In this document: positions 11,302-22,037 of the stretch, piece after piece
Layout of the letters: each line of letters begins with the position of its first letter
Numbering within the stretch: position 1 is the stretch's first letter
Assembly (NCBI GenBank): GCA_001599815.1
Contig: BCIA01000001.1
Span: 3,414,934 to 3,478,933 of the forward strand
DNA length: 64,000 bases
Direction of reading: 5' to 3'
DNA from: Furcasterigmium furcatum
Lineage: Eukaryota; Ascomycota; Sordariomycetes; Glomerellales; Plectosphaerellaceae
The notes under the pieces: model-generated
Told to the model about the DNA's origin: nothing
Seen by the model: the letters and a program-made list of their open reading frames with translations, nothing else
Database searches by the model: none
Position numbers and translations under genes: made by a program

Positions 11302-12533
11302 TTAAGCAGCGGAGAAGTCGAAGTGAGCGAGCTCGTACATGTAGCCAGCGGTGAGCTTGGCGTGCTGCAGAACGTGCTCGAAGTCGACGTGCTCGATGGT
11401 GTCGTTGGGGGTGTGGATGCGAGGGTTGTGGTTGCCGAAGGGGGTCTCGAAGACGAAGGACGCCGGGTAGCCGTTGCGGGTGGCCGAGGCATGGTCGGAG
11501 CAGGCGTAGCCGCACAGGGTCTCCTCGTAGGGGATGTCGGTGTACTCCTCGATGAGGACCTTCATGAAGTCGTTCAGAGCAGGGTCGGTGAAGTCGGTGA
11601 CCAGGCCGAAGCGCTCAACACCATCACGACCCTTGTAGCCCACCATATCCTGGTTGAGCATGCTTCGGACCTGCATGTTAAGGCCCCTGTACTGCTGGAA
11701 AATGTCCTGGGAGCCCAGGAGACCGCTCTCCTCAGCTCCATACCAGTGCCACTCAAGGGTGTTGCGGTGGTCACCCTCGGCAAGGCGGGGGTCGGAGAGG
11801 AGGACGCGAAGGTTGTCCAGGATCATCATAGAGCCGGAGCCATCGTCGTCTAAATAAAAGATTAGCTACTTCTCTCTGTGGGGTGGGAAGGATGAGGCAC
11901 TCACCAGCGCCAGGAGCGCGGCCGGCACCACGGTCGTTGGAGATGACAGAGTCAAGATGGGCGCCAACGACGACAGTGTCTCCGCGGATGATGCCGGGCA
12001 GGGACACGATCAGGCTGGGCTGGGCCCAGGCAGTGTGACGGACGTAGCGGACGGTAGCCAGGGGGTTGCCGCTCTCCCTGATGGCGTCCCTGATCTGCTC
12101 GTACAGCCAGTCGACGGCGTCAACACCGTGCTGCGAGTTGAAGTAGCGGTTGTGGAAGGTGGAGAACCTGGTCAGCTGCTCCTTCTGCTTGTCGAGGTCG
12201 ACCTTGGTGATGAGCTCGTCGACGGTGCAGCGGTGGTGGACCTTGTCGGGGAAGACCGAGGCGGCCATGAGGCGCATGGCGGGAGCCTCGACGTCCTGGA
12301 ACTCGGTGATGTCGAAGAAGTGGGCGCCCTCCTGCGATTGGTGTCAGTGACCGAAGCTGTGAAGATCAGGGTCCGACCTCACATACGTCAATGAGCTTGA
12401 ACTTCTCGTCCTCGGTGACAACACGGGTCTCGCCAGGGGCGAACTCCAGGGTGAAGAGCTTAGCACGCTCCATGGGGGCGGTCGCCGAGGCGCCGGCGGC
12501 CAGGGCCGCAACGAGGGCAGAGGAGTAACGCAT
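11302..12533 (-). CDS. Secreted leucine aminopeptidase, peptidase family M28 (Lap1 type)
   Basis: Exons 12533-12387, 12331-11905 and 11849-11302, two 55-nt introns, 373 residues. An N-terminal signal peptide of about 18 residues and a propeptide precede the catalytic domain. The M28 zinc ligands are visible in order: GAHLDS (His174), the ADDDGSG motif (192-197), GAEESG with the catalytic and ligand Glu pair (231-232), NQDM (Asp259) and a late RIHTPNDT His. This is the set expected of a two-zinc exopeptidase. Length matches Aspergillus Lap1-like enzymes. The role is removal of N-terminal residues from peptides outside the cell. The second intron removes an apparent frame break exactly inside the metal-binding loop, which supports the model strongly. 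Confidence 0.93.
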
Positions 12534-13743
12534 GTTGGCGGTGGTTGATGGAGGCGAAAGAGAGCTTCACTTGACAGGTCTTGATCAGTGGCTGGGGAGG
12601 CAGAGGGCAAGACGAGGCCGCCGATCCACCGGCTCGAGGAGCTTGAGCATATATAGCTGCATGGCTACGGGCTGGCAGCGCTGATCATCTCATCTCACAT
12701 CTCTCCGGGGACCGACGGACCTCCCATTGACCTGCGGCCAAGGCACCAAGCAGGCAGCTGGTGGACGGTGAGACGCAGTGTTGGGCCGAGTGTTGTGCCC
12801 GTTGCTGCGGCCGTACACGAGGCGTGACAGCATCTTTGGGTAGAGGCTACACTGGAAAGGGAAGCTCGATGTAACCTGCGCTACTAGAACAATAAGCGGC
12901 AGCTCAGGATCACGAGTCGGAGGGCATCGAGCTTCCACAATGGACATCGCCAAGGCCAGACTAGCATGATTCGCAGATAAAAAGATCAACTGTGCCTGGG
13001 TCCATGCAAGGTACCCCCGGTCTCTACCCGGACGAGCTATTGATTTCCCCGCATTGAATCGGTTCGGCGCCGTTGAGGCGGTGGGATCTATTTTGAGGCG
13101 GCAGTAGATGCTGTCTTTTGGGCTGGGGTGGACGTCGTTGGTGCACGTCTCCAGTCTTCATTTCTCTGCCACCGAGACTCTCGCAAGAAACAACCTGACA
13201 GCTCATCAGTATGCGAGTGAAGGACAATGTCTGCTGGCCGGTCCAAGCCGGCTTTGGGTAACCATTGCGGCCTTGGCAGAGTACCCTCACCGGCATCTTT
13301 TGTCTGGGGGATGGTGACCGTATTTGGAAGGTGACAGTCCCGGCCAAGGCGGGCCACTCGGGATCCTCATGAACCTCGTTTGCCAGGGCGATGAGATGAG
13401 GGGAAATCAGCTCAGCCCATCCGAAGATGTTCTGACAAACGCCATGGCAGAGTGGTGGCGGTGATGGGGACTGGCAGAGGTGATTGATCCTGTTCCGCTG
13501 CTACCTCATGGCTGGCTATCAGATGATTCTGCGTGCCGCTCCAGTCCGTGTTGTGGGACTTGTCGACGTTGCTGATCTGACAGGCAAAATCCTCCTGGAT
13601 GTCAAGACCAAAGGCTAGCTTCTGAGATAGAAGGTTGAACTGGTTGACTGCACACCTCGAGGCCCCAGTGGTTGGCGCTTTGATGCTAGTTGATCAAACT
13701 TGGCCGAGCCAGAGACCACCACCCTGACACCTTTCCTCCGGGA
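12534..13743. other. Intergenic, 1.2 kb
   Basis: Promoter of the M28 gene on the left (TATA at 12650) and 3' flank of the F-box-like gene on the right. Short open frames on both strands have no coding character. Confidence 0.6.
12650..12655 (-). promoter_or_regulatory. TATA box of the M28 aminopeptidase gene
   Basis: TATATA in either orientation, about 120 nt upstream of the ATG at 12533, in a stretch that is otherwise GC-rich. Confidence 0.5.
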
Positions 13744-14787
13744 TCATGTGAAAAGTGCTGGAGATCGCGTCAAGTCCAGCGGCGGTGAGGAACTGCCATC
13801 ACCAAACTCATCCTCCGGCCCGCTCTGAGGGAATTCCAAGCCCATATCATCGTAGAACGTCCCCTGTCCCTCCTCGGCCTCCCCTCCCATCAGCCACTCG
13901 TCCCCGATGAACGCCCTCTTCAGATCGTTCTGCAGCGCGTACACCTCCTCCGCCTGCCTGGTGTAGTGCGGGTCCGCGAAGGACCCGGGCGGCAGCTCGT
14001 GCCCGTGCCGGCGGTAGTACCGCCTGATCCTCATCTGCCGAACCTTGGCGGCGATACGCCGGTCGCCGTCCAGCCGCGCCACGACGGCCCGCGACATCAT
14101 GATGCGGTTCATCCGCCCGTCCTGGACCGACTGAATGATCTCCTTCCATATGCGCCGGGGCCGCTTCTGGAACCCCCACTTCCTGTACTCCTCCTCGCCA
14201 AAGAGCGCGCTCAGCGCGGGCCGCCAGTCGAACGACGCCTCGAAGCGGACAAAGTCGATGGCGAGCCCGGGCAGCTCCGTGTCGTTGGCGATGCGGCGCA
14301 GCACCAGGACGTGCGGCGGGGCGTCGCGGCGGTTCGCGGGGGGCCGCGCCAGGTACGCCGTCACCTTGGCCATCCACTGCCTGACGCACTCCTCGTGGAC
14401 AGTGAGGGAGTCGTTGCCCAGCAGGAGCGACGTGCCGTGCTGCCCCGTCATCGCCTTGTCTGTGTATATCGCGCGGGTCCCATCCTCGGACAGCCTGTCG
14501 AAGTCGAGAGCGAAGTCGAGCTCTCGCGGCTCGCGGTGCTCGTCGACGACCGGGTCGAGGCCGAGGAACTCGAGCCGTGTTCGGGGGATGTGGATTTCGG
14601 CAAAGACGCGCTCGGTGGCGTGCTTGAAGAAGCGCGACACGAGGCGGAAGTTGAGCCAGACGCGCGGGAGGTAGCGGGAGTCGGTGATGCTTGCGATGAC
14701 GAGGTACCACAACTCCGGAGGGAGGAATGGCAGCTCGCGCGCTGCGCCGTGGTCGGAGTCGGAGTCGTGGTCAGCGAGCGCTCCCAT
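13744..14787 (-). CDS. F-box-like domain protein, 347 residues
   Basis: A single uninterrupted exon starting at ATG 14787. Residues about 18-55 read LPFLPPELWYLVIASI then a Leu-rich stretch ending in FRLVSRFFKHATERVF. This is the pattern of the degenerate F-box found in many fungal proteins (LPxELxxxI, then LRLVSRxF). After that comes a long region without a named domain, with a basic Arg-rich stretch (about residues 255-275) and an acidic Ser/Pro C-terminus. F-box proteins usually link Skp1-cullin ubiquitin ligases to substrates; that role is inferred only from the N-terminus. The strong GC bias makes the antisense strand open too, but only this strand gives a recognisable domain. Confidence 0.75.
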   Translation of the reverse strand: MGALADHDSDSDHGAARELPFLPPELWYLVIASITDSRYLPRVWLNFRLVSRFFKHATERVFAEIHIPRTRLEFLGLDPVVDEHREPRELDFALDFDRLSEDGTRAIYTDKAMTGQHGTSLLLGNDSLTVHEECVRQWMAKVTAYLARPPANRRDAPPHVLVLRRIANDTELPGLAIDFVRFEASFDWRPALSALFGEEEYRKWGFQKRPRRIWKEIIQSVQDGRMNRIMMSRAVVARLDGDRRIAAKVRQMRIRRYYRRHGHELPPGSFADPHYTRQAEEVYALQNDLKRAFIGDEWLMGGEAEEGQGTFYDDMGLEFPQSGPEDEFGDGSSSPPLDLTRSPALFT

Positions 14788-15680
14788 GGTCGGCGGCTGC
14801 GTCGTCTCTGCCCATCACAGGACCGGACGCTCAGGGAACGCGGGGGCTGGTGCTATATCTTGCGGGCAAGATCGGTCGGGGCGGTCGGGCGAGTGAGGGC
14901 ATCACGAGCGGTCCGCTGGTTGGCGCGCAGATCTATGCAGAATTCAGTTGAAAGAAGGGTGGTGGCAAATTGGCCGGCGGTTACCGTTGGAGGGTTGGAG
15001 GGGNATTGGGGGCTGTTCTGGTGACATTCAGGCGGTCGTGTCATGCGCAGGGCGCCGGTGTCGCTCAGTGCCAGGCGCCCTTTCAGGGGCTCTGGGGCTC
15101 TTCAGGGGTCAGGGGTCAACCCCAGGTGGGATCGTCTCCCCACGCGATCTCACGCTGCCAGTGCCATTGTGTCGGGAACTTGGAAATAAGTCGTGATGCG
15201 TCATGCAAGTGGGACAATGGCCTGTTTTCTCTTAGGAATACGAGAATAAGTAGCGTCGAGAAACAGGGCAGATAACCAGCTGTGTTGGAACATTACAGGT
15301 ACGTTGGATCCCCTGGAGCAAGCAACATGGCCTACGGCAGCGGTGGAGGAAGGCGGGGCCTACCGAAGTCGCGGTGTACCTGAGCAGGAGCACTCGGGGC
15401 GGGCAACTGAACTCGAGGCGGGTAACTGAACTCGAGGTGGGCAGCTGAATTCTTCCAGATTCCATTGTGCTTCCCTCTGGTGACCAATGGACGGCAGACA
15501 TCTCGAATTCCTCCTCCTGTTCAACCATCAACAACCATCACAGATCCGCTACACAGTCCATAATAGCGTCTTTGGCATACATACCCCTTGTTAGACTCTC
15601 GTCCAGTTAGTCCGTATCAAGCGCCAAGTTTAGCTTCACCCCCTCCCGATCAGATACTCAAGCTCCTCGATGGCCTCGAC
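14788..15680. other. Intergenic, 0.9 kb, with one undetermined base
   Basis: Divergent upstream regions of the F-box-like gene and the gene at 15681. Position 15004 is written as N. A short near-repeat GGGYRRSTGAACTCGAGG occurs twice near 15397-15440. No gene seen. Confidence 0.6.
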
Positions 15681-16814
15681 ATGGCGGACGTCCCCAGTTC
15701 GAGTTCGAGTCATCAGTCCGGAGACGGGGATGACGCGGATGCTGCAAATCTCGAGCAGGCCATGAGGCAAGTGCCGCTTCGTCAGATCGTGACCCCCGCA
15801 GCACAAATGGTCCTCCAAGAGAGGATAAACGAGAGCCTCAGCTATTTCCAGTCCAAGGGTCTCATTGATCACTCCCTCCGTGTGAACGACGATCTGGTCA
15901 TCGTACCCTTGGGCCCTGTGCCCATGCCTCCTGGGCCCCCCGACACTGACCTTGTTCCTCCCGAGCTGGCACAGCGAATTCGGGACCTGTGGACCTTATA
16001 GGATTGGTACGATTTGCCCTCCGCTACCATAGCACCCATCGTCATCTCCCGGCTCCGAAATATCACCATGGACGGCCGGCGGCCGACGAGCAAAGTCCTC
16101 GAGGCCATTCTCGACGGACACCTCAGCGAAATAATACGCCAAAAGAGCAAAATGAACGAGCTCAAGGGTGACGCGAGGGTCGTGGACTCGCTGGATGATC
16201 TTCTCTATTACCTCCTCAGCCCTCTTGCCATCCTGCTGGGACTGCGCAGGAATGACTATGCGCCCGACGGTTTCCCCGACCTGACAACTCTCCAGGAAAT
16301 AGAGCACGACATGGTCAACAAAGTACCTGCCCCCATCCGCACACCCGTACTTCGGATCATCGACGGATTTAAGGAGTATTGGGGTCTGAACGAAAGGCTA
16401 GGCCTCCAACGGGCACGGATGAGGGTACTGGAGGATTTACTTCACAAAGACTGCATGCTGCTCCTCAACGGACAGCCGCACAAAGCCATGTTACAGTACC
16501 CAGAGAAGCTTGAGAAAATCCGCGAGGAGCTGAGACGTCACATGGGTCAGCAACAGGATCAACAGGATAAGAACGGCGCAGGTAGTAATGGAGAGCTGGA
16601 GCAACAGGCCATCGAACAACCGAAGCATCAGAAGAACGATACAAATACCGATCAACAACAGGAGCGACAGAACAACGCTGCAAGTATCGATGGAGAGCTG
16701 GAGCAACAAGATGTCGACCAAGAACAGGAGCATCAAAAGAACGGTGCAGGTAGCAATGGGGAGAAACAACAGACAACCCCGACGAAAGCACCCAAGAGGA
16801 GGAGGCGTGGTTGA
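15681..16814 (+). CDS. Uncharacterised gene split by an in-frame TAG or by a cryptic intron
   Basis: One reading frame is open from ATG 15681 to TGA 16814 except for a single TAG at 15999-16001. With the stop bridged it would give about 377 residues. The first part is acidic and Ser-rich. The middle is helical with a hydrophobic stretch around LLYYLLSPLAILLGL. The last 90 residues are Gln/Asn/Glu-rich imperfect repeats (units such as NGAGSNGELEQQ), ending in KRRRRG, a possible nuclear signal. The TAG may be a nonsense change (CAG to TAG is a single C-to-T step). It could instead be the acceptor of a 120-nt intron from GTGAAC at 15882 to TATAG at 16001, which would keep frame; the nearest branch-like CTGAC is rather far from that acceptor. 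Internal ATG 16068 could also start a shorter product. Family unknown. Confidence 0.5.
16545..16775 (+). repeat. Imperfect intragenic repeats coding Gln/Asn-rich units
   Basis: The sequence GAGAGCTGGAGCAACA recurs at 16591 and 16693, with a third shorter relative near 16758. Each follows an AAGAACGGYGCAGGTAG-like segment or its variant. The units encode the low-complexity tail of the gene at 15681-16814. Confidence 0.55.
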
Positions 16815-16953
16815 GCAGCCAGCTTGACAGCAAGTTTTTAGATATCATTACGCTGAATTGACCGTGTACCGAGCCGATGATCTCTTCTTCGTTGCGGACG
16901 GTGAATGGAGACAAGCGTTTACTGCCTAGCATCCGTTCCACATGTGCGCCGGA

Positions 16954-18659
16954 TCAAGACGTCAATTCCGTTACGACGGCCTGGATCAGTTTCTCGTCTG
17001 CCGTACCAACGGCGAACTGGTCACTCACGCACTCAAAGTTCTTGTCGGTGAGTCCATCGAACTGCAGATTGAATCGCCGTACAACAGCCCCGACGAGGAT
17101 GTACATCTCCGCCCATGCCAGGCTGCCACTCTCCCGTCAGCTCTCTGCTCTTCGAGACCGGAAAGAAAGGGGATGCGGTCACTCACTGCATACCGAGACA
17201 GTTTCTCGTGCCTCGAGAAAAGGGGTCGAACGTCTTCTCCGACTTCCGCCGGGCCTCCTTGTCCATCCACCGGTCGGGCACGAAACTCTTGGGCTCCGGG
17301 TAGAGCGTCTCGTCGTGGTGCATCAAGAGGGTGGTCAGGCCCACCGGCGTGCCCGATGGGATCGTCCATCCGTCGTAATGCAGATTCCGATCCGGGGCAA
17401 TCCGTGCAAGTCTTGTCGCTTCCCCGGGTGTCAGCCGGAGGCCCTCCATCAAGACGGCGGTCAGATACGGCAGTCGCTCGAGGGTTGACCAGTTCGCGGA
17501 CCCGATGTCGGTGGCGGCAAGCTCTTCCCGCAAGCGTGATAGCACATTAGAGTTGTCGTAAACATGGAAGAAGATCGTCCGAAGCGTATTAGCAGACGTC
17601 TCAAAAGAAGCCCCTGTAATCGTGCTGGCCTCGTCCGCCATGCGGCCGAGCGTCTTCTCCGCGTCGGGCAGCTTCGAGTCCAAGATCTGGTGGATAATGT
17701 TACGCTCTTCCTGCGGACGATCCTCTCCGGCTGCTACGGCATCCGTTGTTGCTTTGGTGAGCGTCTCGATGCTCTTGAGAAAGTCGAAGAAGCCTTTCGT
17801 TCCGGAGTCCGCGATCTTCTCGACCAAGGCGACCGGGGGGCTCTTCATGGCGGGCGCGAACCAGCGGACGTGCTTCGTGATCCTCCAGATCGCACCAGAG
17901 CTCTTGATGACATTTGTCAGGCCCTCGTTGAAGTCTTCCTTGCCGATGTGATCGTGGTTGACGTTCAAGAAGAAGTCGGTCCCGACGTCTCGGGTGAAGG
18001 CGCTGATGGCAGCCCCGATATTGATAGGAGTCCCGGTCAAAGAAAACTCGCTGATGCGGGCGCATAGCTTGTCGCAAAGGCGGTGGATGGGATCCTCTCT
18101 TCTGACGACACTCGGCTTCGAGACGAAGCTGTTCAGGGGAGCGCGGCGGTGCTTGTGGGCGTCATGAGAGACACTGCAGATGGTCGAGCCGGGCGCACCA
18201 AAGGGATCATTGGCCCAGGCGTACTTATCCCAGCGCCGTCTTGACGGTAGAGCTCATGATAGAATGCCGGATCATTCACGTGAAGCTCGTAGGGACTGAT
18301 GCGGACGATAGGACCTTTGGGAGGGGTTAAGCTCCAAGGATATCGGTATCGACGACGCCCATCCCATTGACACAGAACATACCATAGGTCTTGTGTAACT
18401 CCGCAATCTTGAAGGTGTTCTGGCCGTTCCGGATTACATCGTAGTATCCTTCGTACCATCGTGTCAGAGCCGCGAGCTTCGGTCCAGGGAACTTAGCCAG
18501 AGGATCCAAGAAGAGGCGATAGAACGCGAGACTTCCGAGGTAGACAACCAGGCTTGCTACAACATGCTGCCACGAGATGGACTGGCAGACGTATATGGCT
18601 GTTCTCTTGAGGACGATGCCTCCGACAACACCTCCTCGAGATCCTCTCAGCCGCTGGAT
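16954..18659 (-). pseudogene. Cytochrome P450 with a frameshift and unresolved start
   Basis: Segments: 18659-18383 (intron 18382-18315), 18314 to about 17187 (intron 17186-17123), 17122-16954. The coding parts show the membrane-anchor region and DPLAKFPGP hinge, the C-helix SHDAHKHRRAPLN, an I-helix ASFETS, the ExxR motif EGLR and the heme loop FSRGTRNCLGM, so fold and catalysis motifs survive. Two defects are seen. At 18231-18240 the frame shifts: RQDG is followed directly by WDKYAW only if one base is added, as expected of a 1-nt deletion. The N-terminal frame also has no ATG between an upstream TGA and the anchor, unless an unseen exon exists. The family looks like trichothecene-type (CYP58-like) P450s, an inference from the C-helix and heme loop. 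A sequencing error at the shift cannot be excluded. Confidence 0.72.
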
Positions 18660-19342
18660 TCAGTGCAGGCAAGGCGGGGGACGTGGGCTTGATGATCATG
18701 ACGATATAAACCACGGGCTCTGGGGAGCCATTCTCTGAAATCCAACCTGGCTTGCACGTAGGCATATGGTACTTTTCAATGACAGATCACAGGTCATCTG
18801 AACCTCCAATGGCCAGCACTGGCTGGCTGGCCAACAAACCGCCCCCATAGCAGCCTCGGATCGCTCGCATTGTGACGCAATTGGGGTCTTTTGAGATGCT
18901 CAATATGCTGAACCTGGGGCGGAATCGGGCAATTGCAGCATTCCCCTTCGCAAACTCGCAAATCTCGGAATCGGAATCTCGGTCTCGGTTGCTGGAGTTG
19001 TATGGATGAGGTGGATGTTCGCATCTGCAGGGAGGTGGACCATGCGCCGACCGTCCTCTGCTGACTCAGCTATCCACTGTGGACCTTCCATGTCTTTTGT
19101 GCCGCCTTCTCCTCCGCCATGGCTGGGACCTTCAATGGCCAACTTCGGCAAGCAACGGCCCTGGAGGGCGTGCTTGACAAGACGCGGAATGCTCGAGTGA
19201 GCGGCCCCCCGCGGGGCCAGCTCCTGATCTGGAGTCAATAGATACCGCGATCCTCTTCACGGGGTGTAAGAATAGCTGACCAGCAGAAGCAAACCAAGCA
19301 CGCCATCAGCAGCAGCAGCCTGACAATACCACAACCGCCAAC
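18660..19342. other. Intergenic, 0.7 kb
   Basis: Divergent upstream regions of the broken P450 and the isomerase gene. A possible missing first exon of the P450 could lie at 18660-18770. Nothing else seen. Confidence 0.55.
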
Positions 19343-20008
19343 ATGCCCGACTACACCCTCTACTCCTACTTCCGCTCTTCCTGCTCGGCCCGCGTCCGCA
19401 TCGGCCTCAACCTCAAAGACCTCTCCTTCGACCTCGTCCCTGTCAACCTCCTCAAGAGCGAGCAGCTCTCAGACGCCCACAGGGCCCTCAACCCCTCCGG
19501 CAGCGTGCCCCTCCTCATCAGCCATGCCGTCCCGGACTTCAAAGTGACCCAGTCCGTCGCGGCGCTCGAGTACCTCGAGGAAGCGCACCCCAGCTCCGGC
19601 AAGCCCCTGCTCCCGTCCGACCCGCAGCACAGGGCCGCCGCGCGCGCGCTGGCCTCCATCATCGCCGCGGACACCCAGCCCGTCACGAACCTGCGCATCG
19701 TGCGCCGCGTCAAGGCCCTCGGCGGCGATGGCGAGCAGTGGATGCGCGACCTCATGGCCGACGGGCTCGCGGCGTACGAGGCCGTCGCGGCGAAGTGGGC
19801 CGGCAAGTATTCTGTGGGTGACGAGGTCACCATCGCGGACTGCTGTCTGATGCCCGCGGTCTGGAACGCCGAGCGGTACGGGGTGGACATGAGCGCGTTC
19901 CCTACGGTCAGCAGGGTGGTCGGGAACCTCAAGGAGCACCCGGCCGTGAAGAAGGAGTCGTACTACCTCCAGCCAGATTGCCCCGAGGAGCTCAGGGAGA
20001 AGCCATAA
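19343..20008 (+). CDS. maiA: Maleylacetoacetate isomerase (zeta-class glutathione transferase)
   Basis: A single exon of 221 residues. The N-terminal thioredoxin-like domain begins YTLYSYFRSSCSARVRIGL, which contains the SSCSxRVR glutathione and active-site signature that separates zeta GSTs from other classes. The middle has the cis-Pro and SV segments (GSVPLL, VTQSVAALEYLEE). The helical C-terminal domain ends in YYLQPDCPEEL. The enzyme uses glutathione to convert 4-maleylacetoacetate to 4-fumarylacetoacetate, the step before fumarylacetoacetase in tyrosine and phenylalanine breakdown. The next gene, 106 nt away and convergent, is that fumarylacetoacetase, which fixes the pathway. Length is typical of the family. 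Confidence 0.95.
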   Translation: MPDYTLYSYFRSSCSARVRIGLNLKDLSFDLVPVNLLKSEQLSDAHRALNPSGSVPLLISHAVPDFKVTQSVAALEYLEEAHPSSGKPLLPSDPQHRAAARALASIIAADTQPVTNLRIVRRVKALGGDGEQWMRDLMADGLAAYEAVAAKWAGKYSVGDEVTIADCCLMPAVWNAERYGVDMSAFPTVSRVVGNLKEHPAVKKESYYLQPDCPEELREKP

Positions 20009-20114
20009 TCAGGGACGATCGATGTAGTGTCACAGGACTAGCAATTATAAAAGTACTAATTTTTTGTTCATCAAGTATCAATTCTTTTTGTCCTAATTTC
20101 CCCTAGGGGCCTCC

Positions 20115-21490
20115 TCAGTCGAACGTGCTCTCGGGCAGAGCAGCCTCGATCTTGCCAGAGACCTCGCCGAAGCCGACGTACGCGCCCTCCTGCCCCGCGA
20201 CGCCGCGGATGATCAGCGTGTCGCCGTCCTCCAGGAACTTCCTCTCCTCGCCGCCGCCGACCGTGATGGTCGTCTTGCCGCCGTGCGTCTGCTCGAGCAT
20301 GCTGCCCTCCGTGCCAGAGTCCGGGCCCGAGATGGTGCCGGACCCGAACATGTCGCCCGTCTGCAGGTTGCAGCCCGTGATCGTGTGGTGCGAGATCATC
20401 TGGGGCCACGACCAGAGCAGGTTCTTCGAGTTGGTCTTGCTGATGACCTTCTTGTTGCCGTTGGCAGCTGCGCGGGGCCATGCGTGTCAGCATTTCCTTG
20501 TTCATCATGCTTCGTGACGAGGGAAAACTCACTGATAAGCTCGACCTCCAGGTCGATGCCAAGGACGTTCTTCTCCCTCACCTCGGGCGACTGCTGGAGG
20601 TACTTGGCGTACTTCGTCTCGTTCTCGATGCCCTTGGTCTTGAAGCCCTCCAGCGCGTCCGCGAGGACGATCCAGGGGCTGATGCTGGACCCGAGGTTCT
20701 TGGACGTGAACGGGCCGAGCGGGACGTACTCCCAGGCCTGGACGTCGCGAGCGCTCCAGTCGTTGAGCAGGACGTAGCCAAAGATGTAGTCCTCGGCCTT
20801 TCCGACGGGGATGGGCTTGCCCAGCTCGTTCGAGCCGCAGACGAACATGCCCATCTCGAGCTCGAGGTCGAGCTTCTTCGAGGGGGTAAAGGTGGGAACC
20901 TTGGGCTCGGCCTTGGGGTCGAGAAGAATCTGGCCCCAGGGGCGGCGGATGGGCGTGCCGGAGACCACGATGCTCGATGCGCGGCCGTGGTAGGCGACAG
21001 GGAGATGCGTGTAGTTGGGCTGCAGGGCGTTGTCGGGGCCGCGGAACAGGACGCCGACGTTGAAGGCGTGGTGCTTGCCGACGTAGAAATCGGTGTAGTC
21101 GCCAATGGACATGGGGACGTGGTTCTTCACGTCAGAGAGGCCGAGCAGGGCCTTCTCGCGGAGCGGCGCATTCTCCTTCAGGAGCTGGGGCAGCTTCGTG
21201 TTGGCGGCGAAGATCTCCTGAAGGTAGGCCCGAACCTGGCGATGAAAGGGGCGTCCGAGGGCCGCAAATGCGTTGAGGGTCTGCTGAGAGAAGACATTGC
21301 CCAGGGTGTCGTGGATCTTCTGGTCGCCAGAGAAGCCCTTCTCTTGTGTGAACACCTTCAGATCAAGCACATGCTGACCAATGGCAACAGCAGGGCGAGG
21401 TGTCGAGTCGGAGGACGTCGAGACGATGCCGAACGGGATGTTGGCGAGGGAAAAGTGGCTCGAAGGAGCAATCTCGAGCCAGGAAGACAT
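20115..21490 (-). CDS. fahA: Fumarylacetoacetase (fumarylacetoacetate hydrolase)
   Basis: Exons 21490-20533 and 20467-20115 with one 65-nt intron, 436 residues, the usual length. The N-terminal SH3-like domain is followed by the catalytic beta-roll with DYTDFYVGKHHA, YHGRASSIV, LDLELEMG, YVLLNDWSARDVQAWEYVPL and NLGSSISPW. These are the conserved metal-binding and active-site blocks of the FAH family. The intron falls at ELI-TANGNKK and its removal restores frame. The enzyme hydrolyses 4-fumarylacetoacetate to fumarate and acetoacetate in the cytosol, the last step of tyrosine catabolism. Its partner isomerase is the convergent neighbour. The homogentisate dioxygenase that completes the Aspergillus cluster is not in the window. 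Confidence 0.96.
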
Positions 21491-22037
21491 CTTGAAGGTA
21501 TTACAACGACAACGAATCTAAGGAATGAAACTCAAGTTGCGATTGCGACCGGTCATCTCGAACAGCGAAATGCCCATGGTTGAATACCTCTGCCAATGGA
21601 GGTCTGTCTTGGGCCGCGTCTGCAATCCCGCCGGAAGCCGAGCGGAATTTGGAGGGGTTCAGGGAGGGCGGAATTAAGGTGTTGACGTAATGAGGGGCAG
21701 CAGCCCATGCCGATGGGAAGCTGCACTGCTCCGCCCTTTTGGGCTGGCCTTGGCACTGTGAGCAAGTGCCGCCAGCTGTCAGCTTCCAGTAGGCCCTCAG
21801 GTCGTTGACTCGTATTGAGACAGCATCATCCTCAGGAAGAGGCTCCTCGAAGCCGCGTTAAATGAACCAAGCCCTCGACGAGCTGCAGCCTTGTCGAGGC
21901 AGCAGGGCATTCACTCTGTTTCTCGTTGACATGGCAGCATGGCCAGGTGGCGGCGTCTCAAAGGAGAACCACACCAGACTGGGAAACACCAAGTCTTCGA
22001 CCTCAACCATTCGTGGTCGTTCACCATGCCAGTGGTG
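21491..22037. other. Intergenic, 0.55 kb
   Basis: Promoter side of the fumarylacetoacetase gene. Nothing else recognised. Confidence 0.6.

Noticed and set aside
5623..18659. Secondary-metabolite gene cluster around the two P450s
   Set aside because: No polyketide synthase, peptide synthetase or terpene synthase is present. Genes between them are a peptidase, an F-box-like gene and unknowns.
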